Assembly (NCBI GenBank): GCA_034336665.1
Contig: CM067566.1
Coordinates: 15,048,330 to 15,112,329, forward strand
From: Luscinia megarhynchos
Lineage: Eukaryota > Chordata > Aves > Passeriformes > Turdidae
Length of the DNA: 64,000 nucleotides
Direction of reading: 5' to 3'
Positions 1 to 13,600 of the stretch are shown piece after piece (within the stretch, counting starts at the first letter, position 1; every line of letters starts with the position of its first letter). The position numbers and the translations under genes were made by a program. The notes beneath the pieces were generated by a model that was not told the DNA's origin, did not search any database, and saw only the letters and a program-made list of their open reading frames with translations.

Positions 1-2549
1 GGGAAGAAAAACAAACATAAAACCTGAGACTTCCTTGAACACCAAAAATGGCCCTATTAAAAACATATAGTCTTGTAACATAGCTCTCATACCACCAATC
101 CAAGATTATTAACTTCTGATATGAAAATGTGGAAGCAGGAAACACAACATATAATGCATGCAACATGTTTGCCTATACAATACAGGATTTATGCAGCAAA
201 GTTTGTATTAGAACTGCACAAGTCAGCTTAAAAAAATTAGGATCCCAGGGAGTGCTGCTGCAACCCACATCTTCATACACACAAAAATTGACTCCTCTCT
301 CCCCCCAGTGCTCAATACTTGCTCACAGTTCATCTGTCAGACAGAACTGCCTCCAACTGAGAATGAACCTCAGCTCTGCTTGATAGCATCACTCTCCTAG
401 GCAGTGGTGATGAATGGAAGCAATGACAGCCTGCACAGCCTAAAGCTGCAGCTGTGAAGCACAGGTGGGCAGCTGTTACAAGGGCACATTTTAAAATCTG
501 AGTTTATTTCATCACAAATATGATAAGTGTTTTGGTCAAAATTGAGAATTTAAAAAAAAATCTATTTCCATTTTGGATTTTTCTGTTATTATAACTGTGA
601 GCTTACTAATAAATATTCTTTACATATTTATGATCTTTTACAACTCTGCTGGCAGTGTTCTTCTAAATCAGGGTATACTGAAGTCCTAACTAGACTCAGG
701 TTTGATAGGTATGGTTGATGAAAGTTACTATGAAAAAGACTTACAGAAATGATACCTCAAATGTTTTCTGACAGCCTTCACAGTCTAAACATTTTATACC
801 ATGCTATACAGAAAAACTTCTGAGATAAAGGTGGTCCCAACTGCAGCTCCCCCTGACAGCTGCTCAGTATTTACACAAAGCTATTTGTTCCCTGCAGTCA
901 GCAAAATAAGACAGTCCAAATTTCCAAGAGTGAGCACTTACTCTGAAGAAGTTTCAAAAGCAAATTTTGTTTAGCATTGTGAAGAGCATTCTAAAGCTAT
1001 GACTCCCCAAGAATGAATTGGTACACTCCAATTGGTACACTGAATTGGTAAACTCCTAGTTTACTCACAATGGAGGAGCCCACTTTATAAGACCAAAAGT
1101 TGCAGTGTTTCAGGAGCTTCACAGAGTCTGATTACATTTGTCTATAATTAAGTTGTATCCGTCCTTCCTCACCACCACCAAGAAGATTCACATCTCCAGC
1201 CCAACACCTGAGCTGGCACAGCAGCCACAAATGGGCAAATACTGGCTTTAACAACAACAGTGACCTCATCAATTATGCTGAGTCACAGAAACACACTTCA
1301 GAACAAATTATTAGGCTTCACAAAATTTTGCACCACAAACAATTAAGACAAAGTTGAAACATTTCCACAAACTCACTTTAAATTAAGAGGAGAGTAAATT
1401 AACAGCATGCTTCTGATTGTAAAACTACTATGCTTGAGGGAAAATTCTGCTTGGCTGATGAAAATCAGAAAGGCTTCAAAAGATTAATTAAATAATCCTG
1501 TCAAAACCAGTTGTTTCTTAATGCTCCCATAATGAATAATACTAATTATAAATATACACTGTACTCAATGTGTGGTTTTGGAATTAATTTGGCAACTGTG
1601 ACTAGCTGAAATACCACTGCTTGCCTAGATTTTATTTTTGGATTGATTTATCAATTCAAGAACTTAATTTATTCACTACTTAACCTCTCATGTTCTTGTA
1701 TGTATCACTTTAAAATAGGAGCTTTTCAAGAAAAGCCAGATGAACAGCTGTGTCTGTGGATGAGAAACCTAGTGTTGCTGTTTTTTCTTGTTTAGTGGTT
1801 TGTTCCCCCTCAGCCACCTCTAGAGTTCTGAGAGGACCACCCAGGGCCAGAGAAGCAGCTGTGACTTTTCCCTAAAGATACACTGCTAGATATCCAAGGA
1901 GTCCCTATAAATCGTGAACAAAGAGATGAGAACAGAGTGCTGTGTTTGCCATGCTCCCTGCAGCAGCCCCTCGCGTACACCGGGGCGCTTGGGGCCCCCA
2001 GGGCAATGCTCGCACCTGCTCAGCCGGCAGGGATGGATGCACCACCCTGCCCCGGGGCCCAGCGGCACTGCTTTACACCAGGCACCAAATTCAAGCGTCA
2101 AAACACAGCCCCAGCAGGATTCAGGCCAGGACTGGTCCCCAGTGCCCTGAGCCATCACAGCCACCACCGTGTGCTCAGCAGGGCTTGGCCTGTGCGGATC
2201 CTGCATTCACACTTGGCTTCGCTGTGTGGCTGTAAATACAACTGTCGGAACTGACTAGGGAAATTACAACCCCCCTGGGACACAGTACTTTTTCATTCAC
2301 ATGGTGTGTGCCCTTAAAAACCGAATTAATAATAGGTTGGCATCAGTATCTTCTTTCTACAAGTGGCAAGAACCAACTGCTACAGAAATAGATCTGAAGC
2401 CATTGATAACCCAGTTCTTACACTTGTCCGTGTCCCACATTTGCAACAATCCTACTTTATGGAAATTGGAATCTAATATATCACTTTGCAAGATCACCAA
2501 CTCTGAATATTGAAAAAGAAATATTGACGCTGTATTTTTCCTTTTTTAA
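1..2549. other. Downstream flank, no gene recognised
   Basis: AT-rich sequence 3' of TAPT1. It contains the short ATTGG tandem repeat at 1015-1054 and a GC/CpG-richer patch at about 1930-2240 with overlapping short ORFs on both strands that match nothing I recognise. In other vertebrates PROM1 lies beyond this end of TAPT1, but no PROM1 exon is visible here. Confidence 0.5.
1015..1054. repeat. Short tandem repeat with three ATTGG cores
   Basis: Three copies of AATTGGTACACT or AATTGGTAAACT in tandem. The reverse reads CCAAT each time. It lies in the TAPT1 downstream flank, with no promoter evidence. Confidence 0.7.
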
Positions 2550-2570
2550 ACAAATATTACAAAATTGAAT

Positions 2571-2576
2571 TTTATT
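2571..2576 (-). terminator. Candidate distal polyadenylation signal (AATAAA) of TAPT1
   Basis: TTTATT on the plus strand reads AATAAA on the gene strand. A T/GT-rich stretch (TTTTGTAATATTTG) follows at about 2550-2566, as expected downstream of a cleavage site. This is the best of several candidates. Confidence 0.5.
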
Positions 2577-2986
2577 GAGTTTCACACAAGATGCACTTAT
2601 AAAATTGATACAGAATGTCATCCAACAGAAAAAAAAATGAATGCAATTTCAAGCTTTCTTTAGCAACTGCTAAATAATTATAAAATAAGATACACCAAAT
2701 TGACAGATATCTTAATTTCAATGTGTGAACATCTCCAATTAGTATAAAATACATCAAAATTTAAAGATTTTCAAAATTTTCCACAGCACAAGTCCTTTTT
2801 ACTTTCATCCCTGAACATAACCACAGATTTTGGCCATTACTCCCACTACTCTTATGGGAGAGGAGAGGCTGAAAGACTGCAGCAAGGAGCTCCCACCAGA
2901 GCAGACAACCCTAAATTGTACAGCCAGAGTTCTCTCATTACCAAGTCTGCTCAAACATGTAACTCTGTCCAACTGCCTCCATCTGC

Positions 2987-2992
2987 TTTATT
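2987..2992 (-). terminator. Candidate intermediate polyadenylation signal (AATAAA)
   Basis: An AATAAA on the gene strand about 1.4 kb after the TAPT1 stop. The following sequence is G-rich rather than U-rich, so the support is weak. Confidence 0.25.
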
Positions 2993-3859
2993 ACTGTAGT
3001 CCTGCAAGTTTCAGGGATTAGCAGATACGTTAAACTTTCACATGTTCATACAGCAAATAAACTTTGGCTTTCCCATTCTGACAAATTATGAAATTAGCAA
3101 CGAGCAAATTGTCTTCATTTGTTCAGCAGTGAAGTACTTTTATGATACCTTCCTTTGGAAAGTAAGATTGGTGCTTACTTGAATGTCTGAAAGGCATTTT
3201 GGAAGCTAATGCTGTATTTTCACATATGAAGAACTTATCATTAACTAAGGGGTCTCTTCTGATAAAACTCTCCAGCCTATGTTCTGAGCTCAAATTTAAT
3301 CCATTCTTAGTCTGATGATTCCAAAACTTCTTTTGTCAATCCTCCCAACTCTGCATCTCACACCAGAAAATAAGATGCATTGTAATGCTTTAAATGTTCT
3401 TTATAGATCTAGTCCATCTACTTGACTACAACCAATCAATTATATTAAATGGATAATTATGATTTGATTGTCAGTGTGAGCTTTTATAGGCATGTTCTCA
3501 GGCAAGTTAATACACAGATGTCATTCTTCTAAGAGTTAAATGCAAAATGCAGTGCAATGTTCTTTACTGCTGTGTTAATGCCATACATACAGTTCCAACA
3601 CAACACTTGTTTGCTGCAATTAACACTGCTGTTCCTTAACATTAGAAGTGCCCCTTTAATAAGTTTTCCTACAGGAACAAAAAATCCTCAGTTTTCAAAA
3701 AAAATTCTAAATTATTTGCCTTGCAGGACACACAACACATGAAATGAATATGCTTCATATTTGCCCAGTTAAGCAGAACCTTCATTACTGTGATCTTTCC
3801 TTGGTGTTTAGTATTCAGATAAAATACTAAGCAGTAAGTCTTTCACTTAAAGGCAAAAT

Positions 3860-3865
3860 TTTATT
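3860..3865 (-). terminator. Candidate proximal polyadenylation signal (AATAAA)
   Basis: An AATAAA on the gene strand about 570 bp after the TAPT1 stop codon. It could produce a short 3' UTR form. No strong downstream GU-rich element is evident. Confidence 0.3.
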
Positions 3866-4430
3866 CTGATTACAAGATTTTCAAGATACATCTTGAAAAG
3901 ATTTTTGTTGACAAGAATAACTATCTGGACTTACTGTTTAATGTACCAATGCTTTATGTGTTTGTTGATATAAGCACAAGTTTTGGATTCTGCTTGCAGA
4001 CGTTTAACAAAACACGGTAACTGGATAGGCAAGCTTCCGGTCAAGTCGCCACTCATTCCCAGGAATATCCATACACTGGAGGAACCTTCATGAAAAATAG
4101 TGTTCTGGAAGCATGGTTTCATAATGCAGAACAGGGTTATGCTTTTTTCCAGTCTGTTTTCCAGAAAAGTGATAACTGCAGCTCTGCCACCAGGCTAGAG
4201 ACTCACGATCCACCACATTTTCCAAGAGGCAAGTTAAAGATCACTTACTTGACCTGACCAGATACCAAGCCAAGTTACTTGTAGAAAGAAATTAATAATT
4301 TTTTTTGCCATTAATAATTTAAGTTTTTAAATAAATATTTATGTGCCATTTGGCAACTGTCCATTCTGGTAGCTTTGCTGTCCCAACAGCTCAGTATCCT
4401 TAGCACATTGATTTAAAAAAAAATAAATTC

Positions 4431-4660
4431 TTAGTCAATTCTGTTTCCACAAATAGTAAACCTGTCTATCTCCAACAAGTCTTTCTTTGCAGACCTGTGT
4501 TTTAATTCTGAACTGTCTTGACTTATATCTTTTTCTTCTCCATCAGGAGTTGTCAGAAATTGATCAGAATTGCTTGTTATAAGTAAAGATGGCATATTCT
4601 CCTTCTGATGCACTGGTTGATTGGTAACTGATGTAGAACCGTTTTCATCTGTGGAAATGC
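4431..4660 (-). CDS. TAPT1: TAPT1 coding exon 14 (stop codon)
   Basis: The terminal coding exon holds 75 codons and the TAA stop at 4431-4433, in the homologous frame. It encodes the hydrophilic tail, including VTNQPVHQKE, TSNSDQFLTTPDG and ELKHRSAKKDLLEIDRF, ending CGNRID. The near-identity of the tail to vertebrate TAPT1 suggests selection on it. With the exon 13 frameshift taken literally it would not be translated. The acceptor is CCAACAG|GC at 4661-4662. Confidence 0.95.
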
Positions 4661-7600
4661 CTGTTGGAACAGAAGACAATTACAAAGATAATGAATTTAA
4701 TACAGACATATTGATACAATGTGCAACATTTAGATTCATCCAAAGCTATCCTGAAAAAATGTGCTGCATCAAGTCAGCAGAAGCAACAGAAAAATGCTTT
4801 CTGGAAGCCACTACCTCTTCTTAGCTTTACTGTAAAAGGTTGCCTTTTCTGATTTAGAAAGCATATAGAAAATAAATAGACAGAAAAAAATTCTAACAGA
4901 AGTTTAAATAATCAGCAAGAGCATAAGCAGCATAAGTTAGGACATACATGCTTATTTTTGTTGGCTTAAGCAAAAAGATTTCTGATGGTCCTTGTGTGAA
5001 TCACACTAATGTTTGCTACTGAAATGAACAAAAGGAATCCCTGTGGCAGGAACTAGATGTGCCTAATCCTCTACATAAGTACAATAAACCTGCTTTCTCC
5101 AGGCATAGCTAATAAATGACTCATGCACTGCTATGAACTTTAATAGCACTGGCTCCCAAAGCAGTGATATTAAAGGTTTCTATTTTTATTCCTGTCTCTT
5201 AATTCAGTGGAACTGAATACTGGCTTCATTAACCTAGGATATTGGTAGTATCCATGTATTTTTTCCGTATTTTGTTAAAACTATTTAAAGAATTAAAATA
5301 CACAAGCAAATGAAAAGGAGATAAGAAAAAAAAATTATCTCCTCCTCAGTAAATACTGAGTTATTGTTTCTAAAGGAATCTGAAAAAATCTGTCTGATGG
5401 GGAGAGTACTGCAAGACCAGCCCAAGGAAATGTCACCTGTCAGAATGGCAGCACTATCCAAATTACTACACAAACTTATTTCTGCAGAGCATCTGTCCAC
5501 AGTATGCCATCTACTATTTGGAGATACATGAGTTACCCTCTACCGTCTTAAGCAAGTTAAAGGTACTAAACTTGCATTGAGAAAGGACACAAGTAATTTT
5601 AATTCTAGAACTTGGTTAAAAACGTAAGTCTTCTCTAATCCAGCAGCTTCCAGATGTAGCTGTCAGCCTCAAAATGATTACCAGTACTTAGAGAAAGTTT
5701 AGAATTTTATTCTTCAAAATTTTAACTGTTTTTGTGGACAAGGTAGAAACTCTTTAGAAAATTAACTGACTTAAACTATAAGCTGCCAGAAAGGAGACCA
5801 TTAATTCCCTTACACTCATCCTAATAAGAGATGGGTTGAGAGACCGTATTGTAAAAACGTGGTAAGTGGGGCACAGAGATTAACTAATACTGCAGAGCCC
5901 AGCAGCAATAATGCAAAAGCTGGGGGAAGCTAAAATCATTCTTTCACATAATAAAGATTTATACTCAATAAAGAAGCGTTTAAAAATACAAAATCTCCCA
6001 AAAAACTCTAAAACTGAGCTTTTTCCATCACCAGTTGAAACTAGGAATACTCTGAATAAAATCCACAAAAGCTTTTTGGTTGCTACTTTTTGCTCAGAAT
6101 CTTTCCACTAGAGAAAATAAGCATCCCTGCTACTTCAGCTCAAAACAGACTTCAGGATTTATATCCTGTAAGTTAAAGGTTCAATACAAGTAAGTACAAC
6201 TTATTAAGTCTCATATCCAAGTGTAGTAATAGAATGTTTAATTCAAACATTATCATCATTATAGTCCTCTAATGAAATGCAAAATTGAATGCAAATATGA
6301 ATTCAGAACAATTCATATCACATTCCTTCATCGTGAAAGTAAAGCAGTTGTATGAATTTAAACACAAACACTTGCACCAAGTTTCTGCCTGATGTTATTT
6401 GACACCTCTGAGACACAGAGGTTTATGCCAAACACTGACAGATTCTTAACTCTCCCCTTGCTGGCGAGACACTCTGACGACTAACGAGCACCTTGCGTTT
6501 CAAGCTGTTCGAGTTGTTGGCAAGCCACAGAGTGAACACAATAAAAGCCCCACTGTTATGTTCTCTAAGGCTCTCATTGAGCTTTTCCCACAGGAAGATG
6601 CAATCCAATTCAGTTGACAGGAACAATGAAGGTTTCTGTTTCCTTCTACAGTGTGTCACACAAATACAATAATGCCATATTCCCATTATAAATTAACCAC
6701 TGATGCTGAGGACCTGTAAGAGGAAATTGTGTGAATAGACTGGAAATGGGGTAGAGACCCACTGAAATTCCTATCTGGATTTCATAAAGCTTTTCATTAT
6801 GTGTTCATGACAATAAAATTAATTATACCTATGCATAAACCTACCATGTTTTACTTTGATTTCATGAGAAATAGAAATTGCTTCCCTCCTAAACTTAAGC
6901 ACTGTCACAGATGATGTATAAATATTCACTTATTTATGCAGTGACTGGCAGAGGGGGTCGGACGAAATGGTCTTTAAAGGCTTCTTCCAACCCAAACTAA
7001 ACCATTCTATGATTATGATTTTAAAACAAAAGCATGCTTTTATTCCATTTTTTCTATCACCTCCACATATCACAGTGACATCTTATCAGAGATATGAGTG
7101 TTTATTACTAGAAAGAAGATGCATGAACTAGAAAGCAATACATTCTACTAGATTTACATTATAGTCTATTATATATTTGTGTTCACAGCTGTGCTATAGC
7201 ACAATTAAGGTCCAGCACCAGGGTTTGTAGAGCAAACATTGTCATGCATCTGGTTTAATACCAAATTTAGTCTGAAAAAATTTTCACTGAAAACAAACCA
7301 AGGCAGTTAGCCTTACCTTGGGTAGATTTAAATGTGCCCTGCTGTTTGCCAGCTGGCTTCCCTGGGGTGGCAGTTGGGACAGGGATTGAATAATTTCTCC
7401 TCCATTTTTGCTTCCCTTACATATTGACATGATTTCCCCAGCAATACAATGCTGTTAAGGACTTTGAGAGATATCAACCTGGGAAAAAAATTGTTTACAT
7501 ATTTGCATTAGCATATTAAAATAATTGCATATTATCCATACTGCAATTATTCATATGAAAATAATTGCATACAGTAAGTGCTGTCTTAGAAGCATTAGCT

Positions 7601-10600
7601 AACAAATTAAATCCTTTCAGTATCAAGATCAAAAAGTAATTTCCTTTTTCTAACAATTTGTTTCAGATTCAATGCTTAAATTTCTTTTTCCCTCCAGAAA
7701 GCATCTAGAGAAAAACATCAAGTTTTATTATTTAACTAAAGGACCACAAGGACAGTTAAGACATCAAATATTTAAATACAGAATTAAAAAGTGCCCTCAA
7801 CACTGCAAGTTCAAAATAAATGCACCCAAATTAAGTGTGCCCAGGCAAGGATTTCTAGCAGACTTGGAACCACAGGAAAGCAAATACAGAACAACAGAAT
7901 CATAAAGGTTGGAAAAGACTTCCAAGATCATTAAATACAACCATTAAACCCAGCACTGCCAAGTCCAATATCTAGCTTTTACAAACTACAAGCTAATCAT
8001 AGTAAGTCCTTTTTCACATCACAGAAGACAGGCCATAAAACTCAACAAATGCAAAGAGGCAGCACTGCATTACCATCATAGCACAGTCCAGATAATGGCA
8101 CATTCCTTTTCCTACTATAACTAAATTGCAGCACAAATTTCAACAAATCACTGAATCTCTTTCACACCTCTCTCCTCGTTTGAAGAAAAGGAAGGCCTCA
8201 TCTACCATCAAGTGTTTTTTTATCATTCAACTGAGATTAGGTGCTTTGCAAAATCTAATTTTCATTACTAGTAACACATGACTCATAGAGCAATGTCTAC
8301 TCCAGGAAGTGAAGGCTTATTGCAGAATGACAAGGAGAGAGTGATCTGTTCTCTGCAGGATAAATGAAATATTCTCTATGCAAATCCAGTGAACCCTAAT
8401 GCTGACTCTGAATTTATTCTCCACTCTGAAAAGTCTGTTTATCATGTAGATCATTAACAGACTAAAAAGACAACTTGAAATGAACATTCACAGATCCATG
8501 AAACAGGTTTAACTGCTTAATCATAAAGTGACCCAAGCACACTGCAGCAGCAGCCCCCTGTGTAAATGTAATCAGGACTTGCCAAACAGAAAAACAAACT
8601 ACACCACACTTTTAAGGGAAAAAATAAGTTTTGCTTATTCAATTTCAATAGAGAAATGGAAGAATGAGCAGAGCACACCACTTTCAGTACTCAGAAGAAA
8701 GTGACATTTTAGTATCCAAGCAACAACAAAGAAGATACCATTTTATACAGGCTGAAAGCTGTGCTTCTCTTCAATTTTATTATATTATGGGGATAGATTT
8801 TATTTCAGAGAGCTGAGAAGCTCTCCTTCATTTTTAATGTTTTAGAGGTGTTTTTCTTATGCTTCTTATGTAACATGTTTTTGTTCTGAGAGAGTAGGTT
8901 TATACAGCATAGTTTGACTCTGATTTAATGAGATCAGAAGTTGAAAAGGCCCTAAATCACCACTTTCCTGTATCAGTTCCAGATTCTCATGGAAAATTAT
9001 GCAAGTATTTCTACCAATTTTCCTTTATTCCTTTCTGCCAGCCTAACCCAGGCTCAAATTTCTAACAACAATGTAAGTTTGCAGTTGTTCAAAATTCTAG
9101 AAAAAGTAAACTCAAGGTTTCTTTTGGCAAGACTCTTTAACAGTTAAAGCTTAACTAATTGTTAATAAATAATACAAAATTAATTCATCCATAGTATAGG
9201 CTCAATTTTTTGCCCAGTTAACTGCTTCAGATTTTATCACGTCTATGGTATTATGTTTGCATTCTATATATATTCCCACATCTGATGAAAAGTTGAAATT
9301 TATGTTCAGAACAAAAATTACTTGAAAGATGCAAGAGGTGAGATAGCTCCAAGTCTGAGATCACAGCAAAAGTAAAAAATTCTTCTCCCTTTTCAATAAG
9401 GACAAAAGAGACCAAAATGTATTTACTTTTGTGATCTATGTCTTTAAAGAAAAGCATTTAACACTTCATGTTAATCACATTACTCCTTTCTGCCCTCCAT
9501 TCTCCAAGCCACAGAGACAGTGAAAAATCCTGGGCTGCAGCAGTGGAATGGTAGAGGCAGAAAAATATTACATATATTGGGAAAAAAGAAAAACCATTGA
9601 GCAGGATGAAAGTGCTGACCTTGGTATACCACAGCTTGAATGTGATGACCAGGACATAGTGCTTTGAATTATACAAAGCTGGCTTTAGGGAGAACATGGG
9701 CACAGCATGTAGTATGCTGGGGGGAAAAAAATCAAAGTATGGTGTAGAGGAATGTGGCTAAAATTTTACTATTTGGCCTATGTGCAATATCTCAAAATCT
9801 TAGTTATCTGACACTAAACAGAATTGTCCCTACACTGATGTAGACAAAATGCATCTGATCGAGCAGATCAGGGTCAGATTAGAGATAAGAGTCTACCTAT
9901 TAAAAAAGAATGTGTAGTAATCCTGTTCTTTCCACAAGCTTGTAGAACAATAGTTCTCCTCTCTTCCAGCATGGCCTCCTCTCTTCCTGCTGAACCACTG
10001 CTTCAGCCTTAGAAGTCTTACATTTCTCAAGCCTAAAGCTAAGTTGTTTTTCACTTAAAAAACAACTTGGTAGGACACTGGAAGAAGTACTCCCACAATA
10101 CTGCAGGCAGGTTCTCCTTCTGTCAGCAACTTGAAACACTTAATTGCTTATGATCAATTTTGAGTGACAATAAACAATGACAGTGCAGTATACACCTTTC
10201 CTAGAAAGTGGCCAACCACAGATAGTACACAGCAAGTGTCTCAAGACAGGCAAACTAAATTGGATGTAAAGTACATTTATGCAGTCTCAGAAGAACCTAG
10301 CAACTGGTGAGAAGTTAAAGGTAAGACAAGTATAAACTGACTTGGCAGTGAAGGGGTGCTGAAGGGATAACTGCACATCATTGGCTATGGAAAACAAATT
10401 GCCATAGAATAATATATTTCTTAACTCAGATTATTTACTGACCCCACCCTTCCCAGGAAAGGTGATCCTTGCATTTATTTATTTTTTAAGCACCATTTTC
10501 CTAAACCAAAGTAAACCTTCCATTTAACTACCTGAGAGAAAAATTCATGATCTGCTCAGAGCACTTGAACTGCTTTATTTTTGTTGGCTTATTGAATCTT

Positions 10601-13600
10601 TTGGTCTCGTTACAGAAAACTTCATTCCTTGGAATTCAATTTCCCTTTTTACACAGAAGTATGGTGCTTGTCTCTCAGATTCTTTGTCTTTTTGCAATGA
10701 GTTATTTCCATTACTGAAGTTACTTATTGAGGGCTATAATCCCCCAATATAATCACAGTACTTAGGGACAAATCTGCACTCTCAATTTCAGATTATGACA
10801 TAAGTGTTTTACATTTATGTTCTACTGCATATAAACTGTGTTTATCCTTACATCCAGAAGGATCAACAGAAACTTCTTCCACATATGTAATCAAATAATG
10901 GTGAATACTTTTCAATTGCGTGGATTTACTTACCCACAGTAGAACAGCACAACACAAACATAAGCTAAGACTCCTTGTACTTTTATTGAGCTTGTTACGA
11001 CTCTGATGAGCTGTTTTAAGAAAAAAAAGTTAAAAATTTAGCACACAGTTATTAATAGAACATTGTAATAGACATTTCTTATTTGGTAAATTCAAGAAAA
11101 AGTAGAAACATTTACATTAACAGAAATTTAGTTTAATATTCCCCTTGGCAGTACTAGCTACTCCAGATTTTGATTTGAATAAGTATTATACTAGCACTTA
11201 GTTGCTACTTTGCCAAAATCAGAGTCTGACAATGTTTTCTTAATGCTGACTTTGAAGTAAAATAAGAAGTGGGAAAAATCCTCTGAAAACTCAAGGGCTA
11301 GGAGAGTTAGCAAATTTTGAAGAAAACATCAAGAGATGCAATGCAAAAAAGAATCATTGTTACACATTATACTAAATTTATGATTACAATATTGCTTTGT
11401 GGACAAGGCATAAACTCCCAAGTTTGACTAACAAATGGATTCTGAAATTTCAGTTTTATTTCAGTAGTTTAAGCAAATCCTGTGAATAGTATTTGTCTCC
11501 ATCTCTATGGGAAAACATTACATTTAAGTAAATTCATATTGATAGTCTTCCAGGAACATAGTGAATTAGCATATTTGCTAACAAAGCATGTACAGATCCC
11601 CAGCATTATGATAACTACTGCTTGCCTACATGTGTGTATGGGGAAAACCAGAGTAGTTATTTAGATAAAGCATTCTGCAATAGTCAATACAAGACAGTAT
11701 GTGGACACATGATCCATTAATGAAGTAATTCATTTTATAGCAACATGTATATGTAACAAAGTCAACTATTTAAGAATGATGTACTCAACAGCAGCTCAGG
11801 AGCTCAGTGCCCTATATAAAAGAATATTGAGTCATTAAGTGTGCCATTTCAGGGACAGCCACAAGGACTCCTATGAAAAACCTAAATAAACTGCTGCACT
11901 ACTGCTAACCTTCTGGCAACCAGCTGCTTTGACTATTCCAAATGAATGAATAGGATAGCTGCCAAAAGGAATATGTGTTTAGTAAACACAGATGTAGTTT
12001 AATTCCACTGGTACAATTCAAGTTCTTAAAATTTCTACAAAATAAATATATAGTTGATATTCTATGAAAGGCTAAGAAACAATAATGCATTTGTGAAGCC
12101 ACAGGTAGCATGTGGTACAGATTATATTGAGTGTTAACTCAACCTTTCAGCATCATTTCAGTTACTTCAGATGATAATTTTATCCTCAAAATATCCAGCC
12201 AGGTATCTCAGAGGGACAGATTCTCAAAGTGAGATCTTATTGTCAGAAAACAGATAGGAATGATACAACTTACTAAAACAGCCAGTGGAAGAGGAATGAA
12301 ACCCATTCTTCTGGAAACTGAATCACTATAATCTGTATATGCCTAGGAAAAGAAAAGGAAGAATAATGAACTACTTATGCAAAGGAATGAGCTTATTTTA
12401 GCTTGGCACACCCTCCAGGTTTGTTAAGCTCTGTTAACAAACACTATACTGGTCTAAAGTGTACCTATTGACATTTTGGAATTCAAATGGAGATAGCTGC
12501 ACTCTCAGACAAAAATGTAATACTACCATGACCAGTAAGATTAGCTTCAGTGCTCTAAATCAAGAGCAACTGGAGTATAATACAAATCTCTAAATCGAGA
12601 GCAATTAGGACACTCAATCCAAAGGCACTATGATATTTCATCTGTACATTATTACCAGCTTAGAGACCTTTTTCTATTAATTTGACTGATCCTCAAATAC
12701 TCTACAGAAAAAACTCTTACAGGGATAAAAGAACAATTATCAACCACACTAAATTTTAAATCATTCTAAAAACATCTATAATTAGCCATAGGATAACTGT
12801 GTCAAAATCATTTTGAAAATGTTTTTACATTTGAATTCAAAACGTAAGTACTTTGCATGACAGCTTGCCTTGCAGTATTTAACATCACACCAAAGTTAGT
12901 GCCTAAATGATGCTATTTTATTTCCCACAGAGGATCCTTAGGAAAAGTAATGAAGTATTCAAAACTAATAAACTGGGGTTTTTTTAATAAGAAACTATTA
13001 ACTATTTGTAGCAGAAGGTGCCCAACTTCTTTGAGGTTTAACTACTGCATTCTTCACAGCAGCCCAAGAAACAAGCCCAAGAAAACTACAGAAATCATAG
13101 TAATGATTTCATAGCAATCATAATAACTACAGTAATCATAGTATAATTTAATAGTTAGAGCACACATCTAAAGCACTGATGAGTGGAACGCTAACAAGTG
13201 AAACCTAACGAGTCTTCATCCATGAAAGGTGTGCAGCAAACAGCTTTCCAAAAAATGGTACTAATGAAAAATAAGTGGTCTGGTCTATAAATTTATGTGG
13301 TGTTCTATAAATACCCATACCATGACAGTAATATGCATAGTGCAAACATCTCTAAACATCTGTGTACTCTGCCTCGAAAGAAATAGAAATTCCTAATTAA
13401 TACTGTGTTTTAACCCAATACAGTTAAAATACCATGAAAAGAATCTAAAAATTACCTTGTTAAATTTACTTACTTCCCATGTATGTAAAAAATATAAGTT
13501 GTTGCAACTGTCCCCTTACTCTAAGTGTATTTGGAAGAGACTACTCAGCAGCATATTAAATAAAGCTCAAACTGACCTAAACTGGATAAAAATAACATAA

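Larger units (their letters stand above)
2550..4430 (-). other. TAPT1: Probable TAPT1 3' UTR
   Basis: This is the untranslated sequence after the TAPT1 stop. It has no splice-like breaks or recognised repeats. Its far end is set by the best polyadenylation signal (2571-2576), which would give a 3' UTR of about 1.9 kb. Earlier AATAAA copies at 3860-3865 and 2987-2992 would give shorter forms. The extent is inferred. Confidence 0.55.
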
